From the NCBI GenBank assembly GCA_031082125.1, contig JAVHLM010000040.1, forward strand, positions 1 to 54,467: DNA of 54,467 nucleotides. Direction: 5' to 3'. The DNA is from Candidatus Eremiobacterota bacterium. GTDB lineage: Bacteria; Vulcanimicrobiota; CADAWZ01; Ess09-12. The notes under the pieces are model-generated. The model did not search any database. It had not been told where the DNA came from and was given only the letters and a program-made list of their open reading frames with translations. A program made the position numbers and the translations under genes. Positions 7,613 to 16,155 of this stretch are shown here, piece by piece. Within the stretch, counting starts at the first letter, position 1. Every line of letters starts with the position of its first letter.

Positions 7613-10600
7613 TCAGAAGGTTATCTCGCCGACGCGCTGCGTCTCTTTCCCCTCTGCAAGGCGCAGCGTGAGGTTTCTCCTCTTTTCCTCGGGGCGCCCG
7701 AAGCTGGTGATCACCTCGGCCTGCACGGTGACAGGGCCCATAAGCGAAGGGGCGCTGCTCCCGTAGTAGTTCACATCCACCTTGTAAGTCCCCTTCTCGG
7801 CGCGCCTCAGGCAGTATTCCTCAGGGCCGTATCCCTGGGTGAAATCGCGGCTCACCAGCCCGCCGATGGTGGTCCTGTTGTGGTTGTATGACGCCTCTTC
7901 ACCTGACGGCTCTATGAGGTGGAGGTCCATGTCAGTGAGATCGGCATCCCATGTGAGAAGTATCCTGATATCAAGATCAAGGAGCTTCACAAGCCTCTTG
8001 TCGGAGGGATATTGTGCCGTCGCACCGCTCGTGCGCCTCAGGTACTCGGCACGGATGGCGTTGAGATCCATGAGAGCTATGACCTCGATCTCTTCGAAGC
8101 GGTCCCATGTATTGATCACCACGTGGTTCAGAAGCTCCATCGACTTCTCGTATTCCTTCGCGTCACCGGTGCTGCGGGCTCTCTTCGCAAGGGCCAGGGC
8201 GAGATCGCGGTATGACTGGGGTTCTTCGGGGCGGAGCCTCTTTGCCTCCTCGAGGAGAGGAATGGCAAGATCATATTTCTCGAGCTGCAGGAGCCTCTGG
8301 GCCAGCACCCTCAGGAGCGGCGCGCTCTCGAGCTCAAGCTCCGCTATGTTGGAGAGGATCTGTATCGCGATGCCTTCCTGCTTCTTTTTCAGCATATACT
8401 GCGCGCAGTCAAGGTAGAAGGCCGGCGAGGCACCGTATTTTTTCTTCTCCTTGATATAAACACTGAAGGGGTCCTCCTTGCCTGCCTGCGAGAGAGCCGT
8501 GAGATAGGGAGTCTCAGGATTCCATTCCTTGATGATGATCTCAGGCCCCGCCGGGCTCTCGCCCTTCCCGCCCGACTGCTTCTTGTCGGCGCCCGCCTCT
8601 GTCTTTGACATCGCCTCGTCGCGCTCCCCTCCACTGCCGAAGCCGTCTGCCGCCGAAGTGCGCGGCGCTGCAGTTGTTGCCTGGGGTGCGGCACTGTTTC
8701 TCATGGGCTCCGCAGGAGCCTGGTGACGCTCTCTTTGCTGCTCCCCGTTATAATATTTGAAATCCTTCTTGTAGGAATATTTCTTTTCCCACCAGGACAC
8801 GCGGTCATCCCACAGCTTCACTATCCGCTCTATCTTGGACTCATCATCCTTCACTTTTGCCGCTTTTTTCTCTTTCATAGCCCTGTCATACTGCTCCCGG
8901 TAATCGGCAAGCCCCGCGGGAGGCCTTATGGCGTGATCCATATACTGCTCAATGCTCTCAAGGACTATAAGGGAAGTGAAGGGAGTGACAAGTGAGAACT
9001 CTTTTCCCACGCTCTCAATCTCCTGGGCATTTTTCTCCTGGAATATCGAGAGGTCCTCGACCTTTTTCTCCGCCCAGCAGCAGCGGAGAAGCTGGCCCGA
9101 TGGCGCATTTTTTGTATCGATGGTATAGGAGGATTCCTTCTCAGTCATACCGGCGCGCCCATACCTGAGAGCCACCTTCGCCCCGGCCCCGCTGAAGCGC
9201 CCAAGGAGGGTGAACCTGCCCTGCACAGGCTGTGCCGTCGCAGGATAGCATTCAGGCTCCTCCGGAGATCCCAGATACGAAAAAGGCTTTTTACCTATCT
9301 CCCCGACAATTTCAGAAGGGGCGCGGCGCTCAAGGTTGAAAAATGCGCCGCCTGACGAGAGGGCGAGGAATTTCAGGAATCCGTAATTGGCCGAGAGATC
9401 CGATGAAAAGACGTAAAGGGGCTTTTTGAGCCCTGAGGGGACCTCACTGCCGAAATTGGAAATACCGTCGGTGAAGAGCAGGGCCACATCAGGATCCCGG
9501 GGAGGCGCCGCCAGGCAGCCTGTCTGTGTCCCGCCGTCATAGGCAAGCCCGCTTATTGCCTTTAAAAGCCCTCCGGCATCGCCGTTTCTCACCTCGAAAG
9601 ACTGCGGCGGGGCCATGGCGTTCCTGAAAACAAGGAGATCGACGATGACTGGATCATTCCTGTACTGAGAGAAGAAGGCTTCAAGAAGGGCAAGCTCTTT
9701 CTTGTGATCAGCCTTTTCCCTTGAGCCCGAGGCATCCCAGTAGAGAGCCACGCGGCGGGGTGCAGGGCTTCTCTCCGCGACACCGGCAGGCGAGGGAAAA
9801 TCATTGACGGCGAAGTAGTAGAAGCCATCGCCGCCATCCTCAACGATGACCGGCGTTTTTTCTACCTCAGGGAGCGCGATGGAGATCAGACCCTCGGCAG
9901 GACTGTCCTTGAGCTTGGCTTCGGCCACGTAACTGTCGTTCCAGCGGGAAAAGGCCAGGTTCGCCGGCCCTCCTGACTTCACCACCGGGGCGGCGGCACC
10001 CTTCACCACTTCCACCCTCATGGAGAACTCGCTGAGCTTTTTCGCAAAATTGAGGGGGAGGCGGTAGGAGGCCCCATCCTTCCCCGTCACAATGTCGCTT
10101 ACATAGCTTACCCTTACGGTGCGGCTGCCCCCCGGGGGAATGGGAAATACGCGGGTCTTGAAGGTATTGCCTTTCGCCAGCTCCATGAGGCCCGGGTCGA
10201 TTCCCTTGCGGACCTCCTTCTCAAAGACCTGCCTCCCCTTCTCCTTGCTCACGGCCACTCCTTCAACCATACGGCCCTTCACGTCCAGGGCATAGCCGCT
10301 TACTGTGGCGCCTTCAGGAAGGGGAAAGTAGAGATCGCCCGCCATAGGCCTGCTGTGGGGATTCGAGAATACCAGGGTCATCTCCGTCTCGGCAAAGTAC
10401 CCGTAGATCCTGGTCTTTATCTCAACCCTCGCGATGCCGAGCTCTTCGGGCTTCTCGTCCTGCCCCTTCACCACCATTGCCGGGGGCCTTGTCACATCAG
10501 GCGCCGGAGGCTCGTCATCGGAGACCTGTGAAACCTGGCTATCAGGCCTGGTCTGCGCTACGGGGGCTTTTGCGGTTCGCGTGCAGGCCATGGCAAAGAA

Positions 10601-10666
10601 AAAAATCACGACAAATAAGGAGATCCACAGCTTCAGGGCAGAATTTACTTTCATCGCGGCAGGCAT
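7613..10666 (-). CDS. Large VIT/vWA/TPR/DUF2135 lipoprotein
   Basis: A 1017-residue protein with a lipoprotein signal; the lipobox is AMAC with C28 as the likely lipidated cysteine. Domains in order: a VIT domain (about 70-190), a von Willebrand A domain (about 305-440) starting with WDASGS and containing LLFTDGISN, a low-complexity Ala/Gly/Ser linker, TPR-like repeats (about 740-870), and a C-terminal DUF2135 domain from about 895 (LTWDADLTDMDLHLIEPSG). VIT/vWA proteins are usually cell-surface or periplasmic adhesion and assembly factors. The first metal-site motif is DASGS rather than DxSGS with a hydrophobic x, so metal binding is likely but altered. The upstream reading frame would overlap the divergent SGNH gene, so the start is placed at 10666; 10654 (MKVNS) is an equally good alternative. 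Confidence 0.85.
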   Translation of the reverse strand: MPAAMKVNSALKLWISLFVVIFFFAMACTRTAKAPVAQTRPDSQVSQVSDDEPPAPDVTRPPAMVVKGQDEKPEELGIARVEIKTRIYGYFAETEMTLVFSNPHSRPMAGDLYFPLPEGATVSGYALDVKGRMVEGVAVSKEKGRQVFEKEVRKGIDPGLMELAKGNTFKTRVFPIPPGGSRTVRVSYVSDIVTGKDGASYRLPLNFAKKLSEFSMRVEVVKGAAAPVVKSGGPANLAFSRWNDSYVAEAKLKDSPAEGLISIALPEVEKTPVIVEDGGDGFYYFAVNDFPSPAGVAERSPAPRRVALYWDASGSREKADHKKELALLEAFFSQYRNDPVIVDLLVFRNAMAPPQSFEVRNGDAGGLLKAISGLAYDGGTQTGCLAAPPRDPDVALLFTDGISNFGSEVPSGLKKPLYVFSSDLSANYGFLKFLALSSGGAFFNLERRAPSEIVGEIGKKPFSYLGSPEEPECYPATAQPVQGRFTLLGRFSGAGAKVALRYGRAGMTEKESSYTIDTKNAPSGQLLRCCWAEKKVEDLSIFQEKNAQEIESVGKEFSLVTPFTSLIVLESIEQYMDHAIRPPAGLADYREQYDRAMKEKKAAKVKDDESKIERIVKLWDDRVSWWEKKYSYKKDFKYYNGEQQRERHQAPAEPMRNSAAPQATTAAPRTSAADGFGSGGERDEAMSKTEAGADKKQSGGKGESPAGPEIIIKEWNPETPYLTALSQAGKEDPFSVYIKEKKKYGASPAFYLDCAQYMLKKKQEGIAIQILSNIAELELESAPLLRVLAQRLLQLEKYDLAIPLLEEAKRLRPEEPQSYRDLALALAKRARSTGDAKEYEKSMELLNHVVINTWDRFEEIEVIALMDLNAIRAEYLRRTSGATAQYPSDKRLVKLLDLDIRILLTWDADLTDMDLHLIEPSGEEASYNHNRTTIGGLVSRDFTQGYGPEEYCLRRAEKGTYKVDVNYYGSSAPSLMGPVTVQAEVITSFGRPEEKRRNLTLRLAEGKETQRVGEITF

Positions 10667-10824
10667 CCTTTCATAATTTACCTCAAGATAAGAGAAGAGT
10701 CGCATGTTCCGGACTATTATTTCTTCTCCCGCGACGATGAAAAATCTTTTTTGAGGGAAAAGGTTTGTAAAGGAGTCTGTCCCCATTTTCCTCGAATGCT
10801 GCAGATATGAGGGAGCATGAGAGC

Positions 10825-12108
10825 ATGGCACCACCGCAAGATAAGGCAGGAAGAGGCGCAGGCGCTGCAAAAAAGAAAACGGCCTTTGTGGTGCTCACTG
10901 CTCTTGTGCTCCTCATCCTGCTGGAGCTGTTCCTCAGGATGTCCGTGAAACCATCTGAAATATCGTACGGGAAGCTCTTCGGCACCGAGCTCCCACCCTT
11001 CAAGATCGCCCCCGTCCCTGAGAAACCTGCTGAGAAACCTGCTGAGAAACCGCCTGTAAAGCAGAATGAGCCCCCTGTCTCAGGCGATGACCTCTATGGC
11101 TATTTTGTCCCCGATCCCCTTATCGGTTACCGATATCCCGAGAGCTATTCGTCGGCCCACAGGTGGTGGCGCACCAACAATGTAGGGGCCCGGGCCGACA
11201 GGGAGACAGCCCGCCAGAGGGAGCAGGGGAAGAAGCGTGTCATCATTTTCGGCGATTCCTTCACCAACTGCAGCCAGGTGCCCCAGGAAGCCACGTGGCC
11301 CCTCATTATGGAGAAAAGGGATCCCTCCCTGGAAGTGCTCAATTTCGGCGTCGATGGCTACGGTATGGGGCAGAGCCTTCTCAGGTACAGCCAGATAAAG
11401 GAAAAAATAAACTACGACGCGGTGCTCATGGTCCATGTCTCCTCCTGTGATCTCCTCAGGGACATCAACACTTACAGGAAGCTCATCGGCTGGGGAGGAT
11501 GGCAGATCATGCCCAGATATGTCATTGAAAACAACGGCCTGAAGCTCATAAAAAGCCCATTTGCCTCCACCGATGAATTCTACAGCGAAAATGAAGGAAA
11601 GCTCAGCAGGCGTACTGTCGAGCACCTCAGGAAATACGACGCGCTCTATATCCCCACGAAGTACGAGAGTCCCCCGCTCCTCGGCGATCTGATTCTAGTG
11701 AAGCTGCTGCTGGGCTTCTACAACTATGTCCGTGAAGATTCCGTGCGCCTGGGGGTCTTCAAGGGAAACTCCGAGGCCCTGAGGATCACGAAGCTGATAT
11801 TCAAGGAGATGGAGAAGGAGTGCCGCCAGGGGGGCAGGCTCTTTCTCGTCATCGTGCTGCCGCGCCAGGACGAGATCATCCAGTACAGGGATAAACCGGT
11901 CTTCAAGAGAAAGTGGGACGGCATCATCAGCTCCCTGGAAAAAGACCATATTCCTTTTGTTGACCTCATGCCCGATATGGTGGACATCCCCGAAAACAGA
12001 TTCGACAAGAGCTACGACGGTGAGCATAACGGGCCGGAAGCAAACAGGATCATTGCCGATCTCCTGCTGAAAGCTCTCATCGAGAAGGGAATAACCCGGG
12101 ACCTTTGA
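10825..12108 (+). CDS. Membrane-anchored SGNH/GDSL-type hydrolase
   Basis: A 427-residue protein with one N-terminal membrane helix (about residues 18-35), then a short Lys/Pro/Glu linker and an SGNH hydrolase domain. Visible catalytic residues are S145 in FGDSFT (block I), and D398 and H401 in YDGEHNG (block V, the D-x2-H spacing of SGNH enzymes). NFGVDGYGMGQ carries the block II glycine. Such anchored SGNH proteins often add or remove acyl or acetyl groups on exported polysaccharides; the substrate here is unknown. The ATG at 10825 is preferred because GGGAG lies 9 nt upstream; ATG 10807 has no ribosome site. The gene is divergent from the vWA lipoprotein gene. Confidence 0.82.
   Translation: MAPPQDKAGRGAGAAKKKTAFVVLTALVLLILLELFLRMSVKPSEISYGKLFGTELPPFKIAPVPEKPAEKPAEKPPVKQNEPPVSGDDLYGYFVPDPLIGYRYPESYSSAHRWWRTNNVGARADRETARQREQGKKRVIIFGDSFTNCSQVPQEATWPLIMEKRDPSLEVLNFGVDGYGMGQSLLRYSQIKEKINYDAVLMVHVSSCDLLRDINTYRKLIGWGGWQIMPRYVIENNGLKLIKSPFASTDEFYSENEGKLSRRTVEHLRKYDALYIPTKYESPPLLGDLILVKLLLGFYNYVREDSVRLGVFKGNSEALRITKLIFKEMEKECRQGGRLFLVIVLPRQDEIIQYRDKPVFKRKWDGIISSLEKDHIPFVDLMPDMVDIPENRFDKSYDGEHNGPEANRIIADLLLKALIEKGITRDL
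11020..11052 (+). repeat. Short 12-nt tandem repeat encoding EKPA units
   Basis: The 12-nt unit GAGAAACCTGCT occurs twice in a row, then a third near-copy. It encodes EKPA-EKPA-EKPP in the linker between the membrane helix and the SGNH domain. It probably acts as a flexible spacer and could change length by slippage. Confidence 0.7.
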
Positions 12109-12120
12109 TATTGAAGCGAG

Positions 12121-12150
12121 TTGACTGCCTCAGGCGTATTCTGTTATCAT
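12121..12150 (+). promoter_or_regulatory. Sigma70-type promoter for the CNNM/HlyC gene pair
   Basis: TTGACT at 12121-12126 and TATCAT at 12145-12150 are separated by 18 nt. The first coding ATG (12238) is about 80 nt downstream of the expected start point. Confidence 0.55.
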
Positions 12151-12237
12151 ATGAGCGCAGCATTTTAGCGGGCAGAGCCGCGGTCCTTGTTTCAGCGATG
12201 GGGTTTACCGCCTGAAGCTGACTGTGAGGTAAGGATA

Positions 12238-13563
12238 ATGCTTTCAACATGGCTTGTCATACTTTTTCTTATAGCCGTCAATGCTCTTTATGTTGCGGCC
12301 GAGTTCTCGGCTGTGAGCGTGAGGCGGAGCAGAATCCAGCAGCTTGCCGCTGAAGGGAATCTCTTCGCACGCCAGCTGCTGCTGTCAATCAAGGAAGCGA
12401 TGGCACTTGACCGGTATGTCGCCGCGTGCCAGATAGGCATCACCATTTCCAGTCTCGTGCTGGGAGCCTACGGGCAGGCGACGCTTGCCTGTGAATTGGC
12501 ACCTCTTTTCGCACGCTGGGGCTCACTTCAGGAAGCTGCGGCACAGTCAACATCGGCGGTAATCGTGCTTGTCGCGCTGACGGTGCTGCAGGTGATACTC
12601 GGGGAGCTCGTTCCCAAATCCATTGCATTACAGTATTCACTGCAGACGGCCCTTTTCTCAGTCGTGCCCATGCGTTTCTCAATGAAGATCCTCTCCTGGT
12701 TCATCAACGTGCTGAACGGCAGCGGCATCAGGATACTCAGGTGGCTGCGCGTGCCCTACGGAGCCCATCGCCATATCCACTCTCCGGAAGAGATTTATCT
12801 GCTCATCGCCGAGAGCCGTGACGGGGGGCTTCTTGAAGAGGATGAGCAGCGCCGTCTTCATAAGGCCCTGAAGCTGACGACAAGGACCGCAAGGGACCTT
12901 ATGGTGCCCCGCCGCTCCATCGTGGCGATAGACAGCGCATCTTCACTGGAGAAGATTCTGTCACAGGCAGGCGAAGGCCCCTATACCAGAGTGCCGGTGT
13001 ACCGGGAATCAATAGACCACATCATAGGATTCATTCATACCAAGGATCTCATGCTCCGCTGCTTCGAGCCCTGCGGCATCGGTGTACTGTCCGAGGCGCT
13101 GCGGCCCGCGGTCTTTGTCCCTGAGCACATTACCACGGATCGCCTGCTGTCGGTCCTTCGTGAGAAACGCAGTCACCAGGCGGTCGTCATCGATGAGTTT
13201 GGAGGCGTGAAGGGCCTGGTGACGCTGGAGGACGTCCTGACTGAGCTGCTCGGTGACGTGGGAGACGAGCTCAAGGCCGATCAGCCGGAACCTGAAAGAC
13301 TCCCTGACGGCCGTGTGCGCCTTCCCGGCATCATGCGCCTTGACGGCATCGAAAGATGGACAGGGATTCCCTGGAAGGGCGGCTCGTCAACCGTGGGGGG
13401 CCACGTGGCAGAGGCTGCGGGGCGCATTCCTGCTGCAGGAGAGAGGATTACCATTGACGGTGTGCAGGTGGAAGTAGAGCAGATGGACTGCCATACCATA
13501 GTCTCCGTGCTCGTCACCCCGGTTTTACCCATTGAGAAAGAGAGAGAGCCGTGGAGATACTGA
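12238..13563 (+). CDS. CNNM/HlyC-CorC family transporter-like protein (copy 1)
   Basis: A 441-residue protein of the hemolysin C/CNNM family. It has an N-terminal DUF21 membrane domain (about 1-190, with ALYVAAEFSAVSVRRSRIQ). A CBS-domain pair follows (about 200-335, with DLMVPRRSIVAID and a second half ending VTLEDVLTELLGDV). Last comes the C-terminal CorC_HlyC domain (about 345-425, with GHVAEAAGRIPAAGERI). The family is linked to magnesium or cobalt efflux and to ion homeostasis; the name hemolysin is historical. ATG 12238 is chosen because AGGTAAGG lies just before it; an upstream TTG adds an unlikely 17-residue soluble head. It overlaps the next gene by 13 nt. Confidence 0.9.
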   Translation: MLSTWLVILFLIAVNALYVAAEFSAVSVRRSRIQQLAAEGNLFARQLLLSIKEAMALDRYVAACQIGITISSLVLGAYGQATLACELAPLFARWGSLQEAAAQSTSAVIVLVALTVLQVILGELVPKSIALQYSLQTALFSVVPMRFSMKILSWFINVLNGSGIRILRWLRVPYGAHRHIHSPEEIYLLIAESRDGGLLEEDEQRRLHKALKLTTRTARDLMVPRRSIVAIDSASSLEKILSQAGEGPYTRVPVYRESIDHIIGFIHTKDLMLRCFEPCGIGVLSEALRPAVFVPEHITTDRLLSVLREKRSHQAVVIDEFGGVKGLVTLEDVLTELLGDVGDELKADQPEPERLPDGRVRLPGIMRLDGIERWTGIPWKGGSSTVGGHVAEAAGRIPAAGERITIDGVQVEVEQMDCHTIVSVLVTPVLPIEKEREPWRY

Positions 13564-14870
13564 TCCCGGTCATAATCATTAGTATCCTGATTCTCGTCAA
13601 CGGGCTTTTCGTGGCGGCCGAGTTCGCTATTGCAGGTGTCTCCCGCGCCGCTGTCGAGAATATGGCGTCGAAAGGTCACCGCATTGCCCGTCAGGTCCTG
13701 CGTATTATCAGCGATACGCGCCTCCAGGACCGCTATATCGCCACTGCACAGCTTGGAATAACCTTTGCGAGCCTGGGCCTGGGAATGTACGGCGAGCACA
13801 TTCTGGCAGGGTGGATAGCCGGGAGCCTTGATTCCCTCGGTGCCTCCCGCTGGCCTGCAGCTCACGGCCTTGCGAGCGTGCTTTCCATTGTCATTCTGAC
13901 GTACTTTCATATCGTGCTGGGCGAAATGGTTCCGAAGTCTCTCGCGCTTCTTTCCGCCGAGCGGACCGTGCTGTGGATCACCCCGCTGATGGGCATCATT
14001 CAGAGCGCCCTTTATCCCCTTGTGATCGGACTGAACGCCACAGGCAACATTTTTTTGAAGCTGCTGGGCATCAGGAGGGAGTTTTCTGCCGGGAACTACC
14101 ACACCCCGGAAGAGATAGAATACATTGTAAGGGAAAGCGAAGAGGGAGGCCTGCTTCGCGCCGAGGCGGGAAAAGTGCTGCGCGATCTCTTCGAGTTCGG
14201 CGACCTCACTGCAAGTGAAGTGATGGTTCCCCGCGTCCGTGTCACAGGGCTGCCGATGGACGCCGCAGAAGACCGCATTCTCTCTCTCGTAAGGCAGTCA
14301 CGCCATACTCGTTACCCTGTGTACAGGGAAAGTCTGGATCACATCCTGGGAATGATCCATATCAAGGATCTTTTCCGTCTTCTGCGGTCAGGCAGGACGA
14401 TCCAGGAGATCGACATAAGGGCAGTGCCTTATCTTCCGGAGACAACCGACCTGGATACCGTGCTCGCCGCCATGCGGAAGTCCCATGCGCAGATGGTGGT
14501 GGTGATGGATGAGCATGGCGGAACCGCCGGAATCATCACGCTGGAGGACCTTTTTCAGGAAGTGATAGGTGACATAGAGGAAGGCAGGGCTTCTGAGCCT
14601 GAGATTGCCAGGGATCAAGACGGCCGCCTCACCGTGAGCGGTACCGTGCGACTAGACGAAGTCGGAGAAATCTGCGGGATACCAATTGAGAATGAAGAGG
14701 TTGACACCGTGAGCGGCCTTGTGCTCATGCTGCTTGAGCGCCCCCCGGAAATCGGGGATGTCGTACATTACAGGAATATCCGTTTTGAAGTGACAGCAGT
14801 GGTGGGCCACGGGGTAAGGAAATGCACCGTCATTCCTGAGGCTGAGCCGGCCGATCAGGCGGGAAGATGA
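13551..14870 (+). CDS. CNNM/HlyC-CorC family transporter-like protein (copy 2)
   Basis: A 439-residue paralogue of the gene before it, with the same DUF21 (about 1-190), CBS pair (about 205-335, with VMVPRVRVTGLP and ITLEDLFQEVIGDI) and CorC_HlyC (about 350-430) order. It starts with GTG inside the end of copy 1, so translation is coupled, and the two may form a heteromeric membrane complex. Clear sequence divergence between copies argues for an old duplication. The family is associated with divalent-cation transport at the inner membrane; substrate is not shown here. Confidence 0.9.
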   Translation: MEILIPVIIISILILVNGLFVAAEFAIAGVSRAAVENMASKGHRIARQVLRIISDTRLQDRYIATAQLGITFASLGLGMYGEHILAGWIAGSLDSLGASRWPAAHGLASVLSIVILTYFHIVLGEMVPKSLALLSAERTVLWITPLMGIIQSALYPLVIGLNATGNIFLKLLGIRREFSAGNYHTPEEIEYIVRESEEGGLLRAEAGKVLRDLFEFGDLTASEVMVPRVRVTGLPMDAAEDRILSLVRQSRHTRYPVYRESLDHILGMIHIKDLFRLLRSGRTIQEIDIRAVPYLPETTDLDTVLAAMRKSHAQMVVVMDEHGGTAGIITLEDLFQEVIGDIEEGRASEPEIARDQDGRLTVSGTVRLDEVGEICGIPIENEEVDTVSGLVLMLLERPPEIGDVVHYRNIRFEVTAVVGHGVRKCTVIPEAEPADQAGR

Positions 14871-14998
14871 TGCTGCACACCGCGGGGACGGAATTCTCCC
14901 CGGCAGGTAGGATAATCAGGCAGAAAATGAGAATGAGGAATAAAACCACCGCGGGGATTCCAGGTGTTTCATCAAGGATGCCCGGCCCGCCTCCTTTC

Positions 14999-15027
14999 TT
15001 TACAAAAGATGGCATTCTTATGATATA
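14999..15027 (+). promoter_or_regulatory. Possible promoter for the CoA-transferase gene
   Basis: TTTACA at 14999-15004 and GATATA at 15022-15027 are 17 nt apart (TATACA two bases later is an alternative -10). They lie 67 nt before the CoA-transferase start. The match is partial. Confidence 0.35.
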
Positions 15028-15093
15028 CAACAGTGCTGAAGGGAGCGACCGCCACAGAGGGCTGGCAATCGCCTCATGTCCGAAAGAGGAGCC

Positions 15094-16155
15094 ATGCAGC
15101 TACTGAAAGGATTAAAAGTCATCGAGCTGGCAAGCGTGCTGGCAGGTCCCGCCGTGGGCATGTTCTTCGCCGAGCTGGGCGCCACAGTCACTAAAATAGA
15201 GAACAAAAAAACGGGAGGAGATCTGACCCGCACCTGGAGGTCCCTCTCGGAAGACGACCACCCCGTCACTGCTTATTTTTCCTCGGTAAACTGCGGCAAA
15301 ACCTATCTCAGCCTGGATTTGAGCGATGCCAGGGATTACGGGAGACTTCTGAAGCTTCTGGCCAGAGCTGATATAGTACTATCCAATTTCAGGGCCGACA
15401 GCGCAAAGAAGCTCAAAGTGGACTACAGGACGATAAAAAGCATCAACGCCAGGATTGTCTATGGGCAGATCAGGGGCTTCAAAGATTCTTCCCGGCCGGC
15501 ATTCGACGTGGTGCTCCAGGCCGAGACAGGTTTCATGGATATGAACGGAGCGCCAGATGCCGAAGCCTGTAAAATGCCTGTGGCCCTTATTGATGTGCTG
15601 GCAGCCCACCAGCTCAAGGAGGGCATTCTCCTTGCCCTGCTGAAAAGGGAAAAAACCGGCAGGGGTTCCTATGTGGAGTGTTCGCTGGAGGAGGCTTCCA
15701 TTGCCTCGCTGGTGAACCAGGCCAGCAGTTATCTGATGAACGGTACCATACCCCGCCGCATGGGCTCCCTCCATCCCAGTATCGCCCCTTATGGGGAAAT
15801 TGTGTACACAAAAGACCGCAGGCCCCTGGTGCTCGCCATCGGAAGTGACAGGCAGTTTTCTGAGCTGTGCCGTCTGGTAGACATCAAGGAAACAGCACTT
15901 GACGGGCGGTTCATTGATAATCCCGGCAGGGTGGCCCGCAGGAAAGAGCTTCATGAAATCCTGTCGAGGGCATTTTCACTGAAAAGATTCGCACAAATCT
16001 ACCCTGCGCTGATACAGGCCGACGTGCCCGTCGGCGCCATCAGGAACCTGAAAGAGGTGCTCTCAGCCCCTGCCGCTCAGCACATGATTCTTGAGGAGGA
16101 TATTGAGGGGAAACACACGAGAAGGGTGAAAACGGTGGCGTTCACGATCTGCTAG
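15094..16155 (+). CDS. Class III (CaiB/BaiF-type) CoA-transferase family protein
   Basis: A 353-residue cytoplasmic protein of the CaiB/BaiF/alpha-methylacyl-CoA racemase family. The N-terminal signature reads LKGLKVIELASVLAGPAVG and FFAELGATVTKIE. The family aspartate is most likely in the GFMDMNG stretch near residue 150. Family members move CoA between carboxylic acids or epimerise acyl-CoAs; the acid handled here cannot be told. At about 350 residues it is close to the racemase-sized members rather than the 400-residue transferases. ATG 15094 is preceded by AAGAGGAG; ATG 15076 is in frame but lacks a ribosome site. The 3' end overlaps the convergent gene by 14 nt. Confidence 0.85.
   Translation: MQLLKGLKVIELASVLAGPAVGMFFAELGATVTKIENKKTGGDLTRTWRSLSEDDHPVTAYFSSVNCGKTYLSLDLSDARDYGRLLKLLARADIVLSNFRADSAKKLKVDYRTIKSINARIVYGQIRGFKDSSRPAFDVVLQAETGFMDMNGAPDAEACKMPVALIDVLAAHQLKEGILLALLKREKTGRGSYVECSLEEASIASLVNQASSYLMNGTIPRRMGSLHPSIAPYGEIVYTKDRRPLVLAIGSDRQFSELCRLVDIKETALDGRFIDNPGRVARRKELHEILSRAFSLKRFAQIYPALIQADVPVGAIRNLKEVLSAPAAQHMILEEDIEGKHTRRVKTVAFTIC

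Noticed and set aside
10667-10870. 68-residue N-terminal extension of the vWA lipoprotein frame
   Set aside because: It would overlap the divergent SGNH gene and hide the lipoprotein signal at the N-terminus.
14883-14902. Inverted repeat CGGGGA / TCCCCG after the second CNNM gene
   Set aside because: A 6-bp stem with an 8-nt loop and no following T run; too weak to call a terminator or operator.
14867-15106. 79-codon frame between the CNNM gene and the CoA-transferase
   Set aside because: It overlaps both neighbours' ends and has no motif; the start codon overlaps the CNNM stop.
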